A DNA stretch of 64,000 nt from positions 1 through 64,000 of the forward strand of contig JAZOOJ010000015.1 in NCBI GenBank assembly GCA_045655005.1, read 5' to 3'. The translations under genes and the position numbers were made by a program. Of this stretch, positions 1 to 7,333 are shown piece by piece (within the stretch, counting starts at the first letter, position 1; the number at the start of each line of letters is the position of its first letter). Source of the stretch: UMGS1908 sp045655005 (lineage in GTDB: Bacteria; Bacillota; Clostridia; Christensenellales; UBA1242). A model generated the notes under the pieces. It was not told the origin of the DNA. It made no database searches and worked only from the letters and a program-made list of their open reading frames with translations.

Positions 1-15
1 CTCAAACAATAAAAA

Positions 16-31
16 TGTTTCACGTGAAACA
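16..31. other. parS: parS centromere site 1
   Basis: Exact TGTTTCACGTGAAACA, the palindromic ParB/Spo0J binding site that nucleates partition complexes near oriC. It sits inside a 32-bp perfect palindrome (8-39) flanked by A and T runs. Identity as parS is established knowledge; ParB itself is not in the window. Confidence 0.95.
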
Positions 32-185
32 TTTTTATTATAAATCTACATTAATATATTAAAATTTGATAAAAAACAAGCCTCAAATGCTTTAAATAAA
101 ACATAAAGCCATTTAAACGATTTCAGACAGAATATACACTAAAGGACGGAGTGTTTTTTGTATCCTATTCTGAGAAATTTTTAAA

Positions 186-201
186 TGTTTCACGTGAAAC
201 A
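186..201. other. parS: parS centromere site 2
   Basis: Exact match to the 16-bp parS palindrome, extended to a 24-bp perfect palindrome (182-205). It is 170 bp from site 1 in the same gene-free stretch. Confidence 0.95.
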
Positions 202-340
202 TTTATACTTGTATTCGTGATGATTTTGATAGATTAAAATATTTTTTGTATTAATATTAAGATGGGCTGTTTTGCGATTTATATATTTAATAAACATAAC
301 ATTGAAGCAGTCAATTTTAATTAGGGTACAAACAAGTAAA

Positions 341-356
341 TGTTTCACGTGAAACA
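341..356. other. parS: parS centromere site 3
   Basis: Exact match to the 16-bp parS palindrome, 155 bp after site 2. Its flanks are not notably palindromic, unlike the other three copies. Confidence 0.95.
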
Positions 357-497
357 TTATTTAAAAATATTGATTCTTATAAAACAAAAAATGAACTCAA
401 AATAAATACAACTAGATTTGTAAATTCTTGAGCGTTGTAATTATTTGTCTTTACAATAGTTATGTCTTTTAAATACCAATAAGAGTGTCATTAAAAA

Positions 498-531
498 AAA
501 GAAGAATGTTTCACGTGAAACATTCTTCTTT
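498..531 (-). terminator. intrinsic terminator of cvpA, built around parS 4
   Basis: Perfect inverted repeat; read on the minus strand the stem is followed by eight U residues (A493-A500 on plus). It lies 13 bases after the cvpA stop codon. Confidence 0.75.
507..522. other. parS: parS centromere site 4, inside a terminator stem
   Basis: Exact 16-bp parS palindrome, 166 bp after site 3. The palindrome extends perfectly over 498-531, and on the minus strand it is followed by a U run (complement of A493-A500). This copy therefore also looks like the intrinsic terminator of the minus-strand cvpA gene that ends at 544. Confidence 0.93.
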
Positions 532-543
532 AAAGATATGTTA

Positions 544-1308
544 TTAAAGTTTTGATTTTATCCATTCGAGTACCATTTCGTTAAAGTTTATATTATTGTC
601 AATAATTTTAAACATTAATCTTGAAATTGGGCCTCCAACAAATGAAGAGTCTATTAAAGTATAAAAATCACTAAATAAGAATACGTTCCTAAACAGTGAA
701 AGAATTAGACAAATCCCGAAGACATACATAAATGCACGAAGAATTCCAACAAGTCCGCCAAGGGTTCGATCAATCTTTGAAACTATATGAGTAGATTTTA
801 AAATATGTTTTTCAATTTTGTTAACTATAAATATAATGATATATAATACAATAAATATGGCGAGAAAACAAGATACAATTAAAACTAAATTTTTCAAAGC
901 TTCACCTGTTAATTCTGCAAGTGTTATTAATTCAACGCTTGATAATGATTCAGGCGTTACGTTTAAAGCTGAACGCAACATTCCACGAAAAATTTTTGGT
1001 ACGCCACTGTCTGCAAGTGCATTGTCGATAAAAGCTTTTAAACTGTTATTTGGAATAGTTTTTAAGTTTGTATTAAAACTTTCAGTTAATTCGGTTGCCC
1101 ATGTAGAATACTTATCGAACATATGTTCGTCTATCATTGTTGCGTTTGATATCCATTTAGATAAGGGCTTACATAATATAAAAGATATAATTAACTTAAC
1201 AGTTAAACCGCAAAATCTTGTTAAAGACCTAAAAAATCCTCGCCATATACCAATTATGATACAAATGGCAAACAAAAGTAAAATTATAGCATCTATATAA
1301 GTAAACAT
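544..1308 (-). CDS. cvpA: CvpA family membrane protein
   Basis: A 254-aa integral membrane protein of the CvpA (colicin V production) family, whose biochemical role is still poorly defined. Hydrophobic segments lie near residues 4-24, 28-46, 145-175 and 195-220, with the family-typical DAIILLL...GIWRGF start and an RTLGGLVG turn before the last segment. The ATG at 1308 is chosen because an AAGGAG box sits 8 bases upstream; an ATG two codons earlier would nearly touch the box. It is divergent from ftsH and reads towards the parS cluster, which it meets at a parS-containing terminator. Clostridial genomes often have such genes near parB (recollection, not tested). Confidence 0.85.
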   Translation of the reverse strand: MFTYIDAIILLLFAICIIIGIWRGFFRSLTRFCGLTVKLIISFILCKPLSKWISNATMIDEHMFDKYSTWATELTESFNTNLKTIPNNSLKAFIDNALADSGVPKIFRGMLRSALNVTPESLSSVELITLAELTGEALKNLVLIVSCFLAIFIVLYIIIFIVNKIEKHILKSTHIVSKIDRTLGGLVGILRAFMYVFGICLILSLFRNVFLFSDFYTLIDSSFVGGPISRLMFKIIDNNINFNEMVLEWIKSKL

Positions 1309-1385
1309 ATACATTCTCCTTTGTAAGATTAATTTTACCATTAATTGGGTATAAATAACAATGAATTTTAAGTGAAATTTTAAAA

Positions 1386-1414
1386 TTGTCGTGTTATTTT
1401 ATTGAATATATAAT
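1386..1414 (+). promoter_or_regulatory. ftsH operon promoter
   Basis: TTGTCG at 1386-1391, 17-bp spacer, TATAAT at 1409-1414, followed about 50 bases later by the ftsH ribosome binding site. Confidence 0.65.
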
Positions 1415-1466
1415 GAATATATGTTAATATATTATATATTGTAATAACATATTGGAGGATAATTTT

Positions 1467-3572
1467 TTGGAAAATAAAGAGCAGCAAAATAAAGAATATC
1501 AATACAGACCTCAAAAACCAAGTTTGTTAAAAAACACTATAAGTATTATGTTGTTGATAGGTTTGATAGCCGTAATGTTTTTAGCAACTTCATTGACCTC
1601 AAAAACAATTATTGGTGGTGATCAGTTTAAACAAGATTTATATGCGGGTAAAATTCATCACATTGTAGAACAAGAAAATTATGTTGAAATTCATTATCGT
1701 GAAGATGCTGGTGGATATGTATACTATATGGGTGTAAATGGTTGGGATAAGGCTGTTCAAGATATAGATAAATATAACGGCAATTTTCAAGATGGAAGTG
1801 AGTTTAGGGTTGAATGGATTCCAAAAGTTCAATCGTCGTTCTCGTGGTTTTACATTCTTTATCCAATCATTTTGATAGGTGGTGCATTTTTAGTAATATC
1901 TTTCTTTACTCGTCAAATTGGAAAAAGTAATCGACAATCAATGGATTTTACAAGAAATAGAGCAAAAATTGCATTAAGTACTGTAAGATTTAGTGATGTT
2001 GCTGGTGCAGAAGAAGAAAAAGAAGAAGTTAAAGAAATAGTTGAATTTTTGAAGTGTCCGCAAAAGTTTACTAATATGGGAGCAAGAATTCCAAGAGGTG
2101 TGCTTATGGTTGGACCTCCTGGAACGGGTAAAACCTTACTTGCAAAAGCAATCGCTGGTGAAGCAAATGTTCCTTTCTTTACAATAAGCGGTTCTGACTT
2201 TATGGAATTATTTGTTGGTGTTGGTGCAAGCAGAGTTAGAGATTTGTTTGATAAAGCAAAAAAAGCAAGTCCTTGTATTGTATTCATCGATGAGATTGAT
2301 GCTATTGGTCGTCAACGTGGAACTGGAATGGGCGGCGGAAATGATGAAAGAGAGCAAACCCTTAATCAGTTATTGGTTCAAATGGACGGATTTGAAACAA
2401 ATGAAGGAATTATAATAATCGCTGCAACCAATAGAGCTGATATACTTGATCCTGCACTTTTAAGACCAGGTAGATTTGATAGACAAATTTATATTCATGT
2501 GCCAGATGTTAAAGGGCGTGAAGAGATCTTGAAGGTACATTCAAGAGGTAAAAGATTTGATAGTGATGTAGATTTTAAGCAAATAGCCAGAGTAACAAGT
2601 GGATTTACTGGGGCAGAAATTGAAAATTTGTTAAACGAAGCTGCAATTCTTGCTACAAGAGAAAACAAAACTTCAATTTCAATGAAAGATATAACAGAGG
2701 GTATTGACAAAGTTACAATGGGACCTCAAAAAAAGAGTAGAGTTGTAACAGAACGAGATAAAAAGATAACGGCATATCACGAAGCTGGTCATGCAATTGT
2801 TGGACGTCTTGTGAAAAATAGTGAACCAATACACGAGGTTTCAATTGTTCCAAGAGGCAACGCTGCAGGTTATACGGTTTCACGACCTGAAAATGATGAT
2901 ACACATATTACAAAGACAAAATTATTAGACACAATCACAATGATGTTGTCTGGAAGAAAAGCAGAAGAAATTTTCCTTGGTGATTATACAACAGGTGCGT
3001 CAAATGATATTGAGCGTGCAACTTCAATTGCAAGAAAAATGGTGGTAGATTTTGGTATGGGTGAAGAGACTGGACTTATGCACTTAGGAAGTGAAAATTC
3101 GTACTTCTTTGGCAAAGATTATGTTGAAAGAACTACATACAGTGAACACTATGCAAGTATTATTGATAATGAAATTAAGAAGATTTTAAACTATTGCGAA
3201 AAGGAAAGTGAAAAACTTATTGAGGGCAATAAAGACAAACTTGAAACAATGGTAAATATACTTTTACAAAAGAATACTATTTACTCAAATGAAGTTGATA
3301 TGATTTTGGAAGGTAGATCTGAAAGTGAGATTTTATTAGAAATTGAAAATAAAACTAATTGTAGAAATGAAGAAGTTGTTGATGAAGTAACAGAGGGCGG
3401 GTTAAAGTCAAGCATTGTAAAAACTCCAAAAACTGAAAAGTCTTGTAAGGTAAAAGATGCTCAAGATAAAGAATTGGAAGTCCTTCCTTCAAAACAAATT
3501 TCAGAAACAATGGAAGACGCAATTTCAGGAAAACAAAAGACAGAAAAAAAGACAAAGGATAATCAAGACTAA
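1467..3572 (+). CDS. ftsH: ATP-dependent zinc metalloprotease FtsH
   Basis: Membrane-anchored AAA+ protease (701 aa) that degrades misassembled membrane proteins and selected cytosolic regulators. Two transmembrane segments (about 20-43 and 125-147) flank an extracytoplasmic domain. The AAA module has Walker A GPPGTGKT near residue 216, Walker B IVFIDEIDAIG and an SRH region ending in RPGRFDR. The peptidase zinc motif HEAGH is at about 438-442. The TTG at 1467 is preferred because GGAGG at 1454-1458 lies 8 bases upstream; a TTG at 1452 overlaps that box. The last ~90 residues are a charged Lys/Glu-rich tail beyond the protease domain. It heads an operon with two small membrane proteins, signal peptidase and DegV. 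Confidence 0.97.
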   Translation: MENKEQQNKEYQYRPQKPSLLKNTISIMLLIGLIAVMFLATSLTSKTIIGGDQFKQDLYAGKIHHIVEQENYVEIHYREDAGGYVYYMGVNGWDKAVQDIDKYNGNFQDGSEFRVEWIPKVQSSFSWFYILYPIILIGGAFLVISFFTRQIGKSNRQSMDFTRNRAKIALSTVRFSDVAGAEEEKEEVKEIVEFLKCPQKFTNMGARIPRGVLMVGPPGTGKTLLAKAIAGEANVPFFTISGSDFMELFVGVGASRVRDLFDKAKKASPCIVFIDEIDAIGRQRGTGMGGGNDEREQTLNQLLVQMDGFETNEGIIIIAATNRADILDPALLRPGRFDRQIYIHVPDVKGREEILKVHSRGKRFDSDVDFKQIARVTSGFTGAEIENLLNEAAILATRENKTSISMKDITEGIDKVTMGPQKKSRVVTERDKKITAYHEAGHAIVGRLVKNSEPIHEVSIVPRGNAAGYTVSRPENDDTHITKTKLLDTITMMLSGRKAEEIFLGDYTTGASNDIERATSIARKMVVDFGMGEETGLMHLGSENSYFFGKDYVERTTYSEHYASIIDNEIKKILNYCEKESEKLIEGNKDKLETMVNILLQKNTIYSNEVDMILEGRSESEILLEIENKTNCRNEEVVDEVTEGGLKSSIVKTPKTEKSCKVKDAQDKELEVLPSKQISETMEDAISGKQKTEKKTKDNQD

Positions 3573-3574
3573 TT

Positions 3575-4168
3575 ATGAAAAACAAAATATACTTATGGCT
3601 TATAACATCAATGACTTTAATTATGTCGGTCAGTCTAATTGTTTTTGCATCATTGCAAACAAATTCAAAATTACCTATTAATGTAGACCCTGAAAAAATA
3701 AATGTCTATTATAGGTCGCAAAGCGAAACATTAACTTATACAGAAAGTGATAGCGAATATGTTGAAATTCTAAAAATGTATAATAACGCTTTTAAGAAGT
3801 CTTATTTGAGTCAAATTACAACAAATCAGTTTTTAGGTGAAGGAATTGACGAAGCTACAAGTCAATCTGGCTGGGATGATCAAGATAAGATAAAAGGATT
3901 ATATCTTGAATTCAAATATGAAAATAATCAAAGACTTGTTATTACACGAGATGGCAATACAAGGCAAGTATTTATTTCAAGTATAATATTTGAACTAACA
4001 CAAGAAAAAGAAGTTCATAAAATCTATATTCATTATGCACAAGACGGAAAGTACAACAATAAAGAAGCTTCTGATGGTGTTATGGTTTATCCACTAACAA
4101 CAGAGGGTGATACAAAAGAATTATATGTTTACTTAAGAGGGTTAATAAATGAAAAGAAAGATAGCTAA
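3575..4168 (+). CDS. hypothetical membrane-anchored protein
   Basis: A 197-aa protein with an N-terminal hydrophobic segment (about residues 6-28) and a soluble, presumably extracytoplasmic remainder rich in beta-prone sequence. I recognise no family. It starts 2 bases after the ftsH stop and overlaps the next gene by 20 bases, so it is probably co-expressed with protein quality-control and secretion genes. Confidence 0.75.
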   Translation: MKNKIYLWLITSMTLIMSVSLIVFASLQTNSKLPINVDPEKINVYYRSQSETLTYTESDSEYVEILKMYNNAFKKSYLSQITTNQFLGEGIDEATSQSGWDDQDKIKGLYLEFKYENNQRLVITRDGNTRQVFISSIIFELTQEKEVHKIYIHYAQDGKYNNKEASDGVMVYPLTTEGDTKELYVYLRGLINEKKDS

Positions 4169-4466
4169 TTTAATAACAATTATGGCATACGGAGCACTTT
4201 TAGCATCGGTTGTGCTTGCAATAATTATGCTTGTGAATTTTTATAAATGCGCATCACTTAGTTCTGTAAATGTAATAGGAACAAATATTCCTGTTGAAAT
4301 TCAAAATGCAATTGATGAAGCAAGTAATGTTGCTTTAAGAAGAGAATATCAATCAGTTGTTCTTGGTTTAGTTCAAGCGGTATGTTATACACTGATTTCG
4401 GGTTTTGCATTGTTGGTAACTGGATTGGTATTAAGATTAGAACCTAAACAAATGCAGGTGAAGTAA
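4149..4466 (+). CDS. small two-TM membrane protein
   Basis: A 105-aa protein with hydrophobic helices at about 8-28 and 72-94 joined by a short hydrophilic loop. No family recognised. It overlaps the upstream gene and ends 3 bases before the signal peptidase start, so it is an internal member of the ftsH-lep operon. Confidence 0.72.
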   Translation: MKRKIANLITIMAYGALLASVVLAIIMLVNFYKCASLSSVNVIGTNIPVEIQNAIDEASNVALRREYQSVVLGLVQAVCYTLISGFALLVTGLVLRLEPKQMQVK

Positions 4467-4469
4467 TAA

Positions 4470-5354
4470 ATGAAAGATGATATTATCAATAACGAAGACT
4501 ATAACCTTACAAAAGAAGAATTTGAAGAAAAAAAAGAAAATTATCGTTGGAAAGAAATGGTTGGTGGTGAAAGCTACCAAGCAGAATATTTTGATGAAGA
4601 ACAATCAAATAGCTATGAATGGAATAGTAACCTTATTGATGAAAAATTAATAGATAACGACTTATTATTCTTAGATGCTCCAAGAACAAAGCCAACAAAT
4701 TGGTGGCTTATTGTGACGATTATAATAGGTGCTTACTTTATTATTTCTTCCTATATTTTTAATATAATATTAATGCCATTGCAAGTCGTGGGTGCTTCTA
4801 TGTACCCGACTCTGAATAGTGATGATAGAGAAGATACAAGCGATGTTGTATACATAAAAGAAACGCAAGATATAAATGTAGGTGACATAATTGTAATGAA
4901 TGCACTTGATTATACAGAAAGTGAATCCTATTACATAAAAAGAGTTGTCGCAAAGGGTGGCGATAGTGTACAATTTATTAAGGCAGACAACAATTTGTAT
5001 GCTGATTCAACAGGTGCTCCGTGCGGTTTGTTTTATTTATATGTAAACGGCGAGAGGGTTTATGAAAATTATATAAATGATGAAACACCTGAAAGTGATG
5101 GTACGATGTATTTAAGACTTGACATAGCAGAAAATATCTATCAAGAAACAATTGTTGGACAAAAAAAGATTGTTGTACCTGATGGCGAGTTTTATGTGCT
5201 TGGAGATAACAGGCGTGTTTCAAATGATAGTAAATATTTTGGTACGGTAAAACAAAAAGACGTAGTTGGCAAAGTGGTTATACATAGAGCATACGGAGAA
5301 AATTTGTTTGTAGCATTATTCAATTCAATAAAAAACAAATACATTTTTAAATAA
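4470..5354 (+). CDS. lepB: signal peptidase I (S26 family)
   Basis: Type I leader peptidase (294 aa) that cleaves Sec signal peptides at the outer face of the membrane. Catalytic Ser110 is in GASMYPTL and general-base Lys157 in YYIKRVVAKGGD; the C-terminal signature VLGDNRRVSNDSKYFG is intact. A single transmembrane helix (about 77-100) precedes the catalytic domain. Unusual is a ~70-residue acidic N-terminal cytoplasmic extension rich in Glu, Asp and Asn, absent from typical short Gram-positive SipS enzymes. It follows the 105-aa membrane gene by 3 bases, and degV follows 11 bases later. Confidence 0.95.
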   Translation: MKDDIINNEDYNLTKEEFEEKKENYRWKEMVGGESYQAEYFDEEQSNSYEWNSNLIDEKLIDNDLLFLDAPRTKPTNWWLIVTIIIGAYFIISSYIFNIILMPLQVVGASMYPTLNSDDREDTSDVVYIKETQDINVGDIIVMNALDYTESESYYIKRVVAKGGDSVQFIKADNNLYADSTGAPCGLFYLYVNGERVYENYINDETPESDGTMYLRLDIAENIYQETIVGQKKIVVPDGEFYVLGDNRRVSNDSKYFGTVKQKDVVGKVVIHRAYGENLFVALFNSIKNKYIFK

Positions 5355-5365
5355 GGAGATAAAGT

Positions 5366-6229
5366 ATGAAAATTAAAATTACAACAGACACAACGGCAGA
5401 TGTAACACCGGAGTTTTTTGAAAAGTATGGAATAGGTTACTTGCCTGAGATTGTAAATCTTGGTGGTGAAGAATACTTAGATACAGTTAACATCACAACC
5501 AAAGATATTGAGGAATATGTAAAAAATACGAAGAAGCTACCAAAGTCTGCGGCTAGAAGTGTGCAAGATTTTAAAGATTTCTTTATGGGGTATTTAGATG
5601 AAGGATACGATGCTGTTGTTTTCTGTGGTATTTCTAGCAACCTATCGTGTATAACAAAGAATGCTCAAACTGCTGCTGATGAAATTGGGAATGATAAGGT
5701 TTTTGTTGTAGATTGTGGTGTTTTGTCTACTGGAACAATGCTTTTGGCTTTGTGTGCGCTTGAACTTGCAGAACAAGGGAAAACAGCTAGAGAAATTGCT
5801 ACAATTATAAAGCAAAGGAGTTATGCAGGACAAACCTCATTTGTTGTTGAAACTCTTGAATATTTACACAAGGGTGGAAGGTGCTCTATGCTTTCAATGT
5901 TTGGAGCAAACCTTTTAAAAATCAAGCCAAAACTTCAATTAATTAATGGCTCAATTGTTGCAAATGAAAAGTATAGAGGTAAACAAATAGTTGTATTGAA
6001 GAAGTATATTGATGACACATTAGCTTTGTATAATAATCCAGATACAACTCGTTGCTTTGTAACTCACGCTGATGCAGACCCAGAAATAGTTGATGAAATC
6101 GTTAAATACGTTCAATCAAAACGTATATTTAAAGAAGTTATTGAAACAAAAGCAAATGGTGTAATATTTACACATTGTGGACGTGGGACGTTAGGGCTTT
6201 TATACTTAAATGATGGGGGACTATATTAA
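5366..6229 (+). CDS. degV: DegV family fatty-acid-binding protein
   Basis: A 287-aa DegV/EDD-fold protein; relatives (FakB) bind a fatty acid and present it to the FakA kinase for incorporation into phospholipid. The N-terminus KITTDTTADVTPEFFEKYGI and the EYLHKGGRCS segment are typical. The start has AAGGAG 8 bases upstream. FakA is not in the window, so the acyl-carrier role is inferred from the family. Confidence 0.9.
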   Translation: MKIKITTDTTADVTPEFFEKYGIGYLPEIVNLGGEEYLDTVNITTKDIEEYVKNTKKLPKSAARSVQDFKDFFMGYLDEGYDAVVFCGISSNLSCITKNAQTAADEIGNDKVFVVDCGVLSTGTMLLALCALELAEQGKTAREIATIIKQRSYAGQTSFVVETLEYLHKGGRCSMLSMFGANLLKIKPKLQLINGSIVANEKYRGKQIVVLKKYIDDTLALYNNPDTTRCFVTHADADPEIVDEIVKYVQSKRIFKEVIETKANGVIFTHCGRGTLGLLYLNDGGLY

Positions 6230-6234
6230 TATTT

Positions 6235-6804
6235 ATGAGAAATCGACTAGTAAGGCTTGCGTGTTTAGTATTTGCTATATTTTCAAGTATGTTTATTTTT
6301 TGTGCTTGTGGAAGCAAATCAAATATAATTGATAATAGTGTATATTTTGATGATACAATTAATTATTCAACATATACAGCAACAAATAAAAAAACTGCTT
6401 CACTTAGCCAAGTTGTAATGGGTGAAGGAGCAACGGCTTTTCAATACACTTCAATCGATATTATTGGAATTAAAAGTTGGATTGGCGGAATGTATATTGA
6501 AAGTGTGACTTACACTTTTGAGACAAGTGCACCAACTACTTTGGAATTAGATTTAACAATTGCAAATGTGAAAACGAAAACAAATTTTAATTCAACACTA
6601 GATTATTATTATTACAATGCTCAAACAAGTTTGTCAATTGGTGAAAAAGGCACAGGAAGTTATACATTTTTAGTTAATGATTACATTGATGATTTAAAGG
6701 CTCCACAATTTTTGTTAAATATAGATAATTTGTGTTATCAAAATGACGATGAATTATCAATTAAGTTGTTGGATTTTAAAGTTTCAGGATATCACGAAAA
6801 ATAA
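6235..6804 (+). CDS. putative lipoprotein of unknown function
   Basis: A 189-aa protein with a Sec-type signal ending in a lipobox-like FCACGS (Cys25 the likely lipidated residue). The mature part is beta-rich and Ser/Thr-rich. No family recognised. It lies 5 bases after degV and closes the ftsH operon before a strong terminator. Confidence 0.7.
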   Translation: MRNRLVRLACLVFAIFSSMFIFCACGSKSNIIDNSVYFDDTINYSTYTATNKKTASLSQVVMGEGATAFQYTSIDIIGIKSWIGGMYIESVTYTFETSAPTTLELDLTIANVKTKTNFNSTLDYYYYNAQTSLSIGEKGTGSYTFLVNDYIDDLKAPQFLLNIDNLCYQNDDELSIKLLDFKVSGYHEK

Positions 6805-6805
6805 A

Positions 6806-6829
6806 AAAAGAACCCTTGTGGGTTCTTTT
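6806..6829 (+). terminator. terminator of the ftsH-degV operon
   Basis: Stem AAAAGAACCC / GGGTTCTTTT around a TTGT loop, ending in a T run, just after the lipoprotein stop. Confidence 0.85.
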
Positions 6830-6891
6830 AATTTTGTTTTTTATTTATAATCTTCAATTGTGCATTGGTTTGTATAATGGTTTTTTGTTGT

Positions 6892-7257
6892 CTAAGATTG
6901 TTTGGATATAATTTCGTTATTTTCACTGTTAGTTGTTTGTGGGTAATATAGGGTAGGCTTTATAGTTTTTAATAAAATCATAATTGCACCGCCTATTGGA
7001 ATGAAAATAAAAAACATATAAAATCCAGATTCATCTACATCGTGTAAGCGTCTAACAGTCATTGAAATTGTTGGCAAAATGGAAACTATTGCGTAAATTA
7101 ATGCAATATATGGCATTACAACACGAATGAATATTCCAAGAATAATCAAAAACAATATAGCAATATTATTAAGTAAAATTGCAGTCCAATAATCTTTTCG
7201 ATTTTCCATTCTTTGAAAATCAACTATTCCTATCCAAAAATGTTTAAACCCTTGCAT
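6892..7257 (-). CDS. DUF805 family membrane protein
   Basis: A 121-aa protein with three to four hydrophobic segments and the DUF805 signature: an N-terminal aromatic F..R..R(K)DYW region, then TVRRLHDVDESGFY before a final hydrophobic segment. Function unknown for the family. It is divergent from the following ABC-like gene, with 76 bases between the starts. Confidence 0.85.
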   Translation of the reverse strand: MQGFKHFWIGIVDFQRMENRKDYWTAILLNNIAILFLIILGIFIRVVMPYIALIYAIVSILPTISMTVRRLHDVDESGFYMFFIFIPIGGAIMILLKTIKPTLYYPQTTNSENNEIISKQS

Positions 7258-7333
7258 AATGCCCTCTGTTTATTATAAAAGTAATTAAAGTGTAACATAA
7301 TAATGAAAAATAAGCAATTAAATCAGGTGGAAA

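Larger units (their letters stand above)
1..543. other. gene-free parS-bearing region
   Basis: I see no coding sequence here. The stretch carries four parS sites at near-regular 155-170 bp spacing and one imperfect hairpin at about 128-177, whose base pairs CAGAATA with TATTCTG. No TTATNCACA-type DnaA boxes were recognised, so this is a centromere-like segment rather than a demonstrable oriC. Confidence 0.7.

Noticed and set aside
818..1300. Plus-strand open frame opposite cvpA
   Set aside because: It is the antisense of the CvpA coding region, without a ribosome binding site or sensible composition; a shadow frame.
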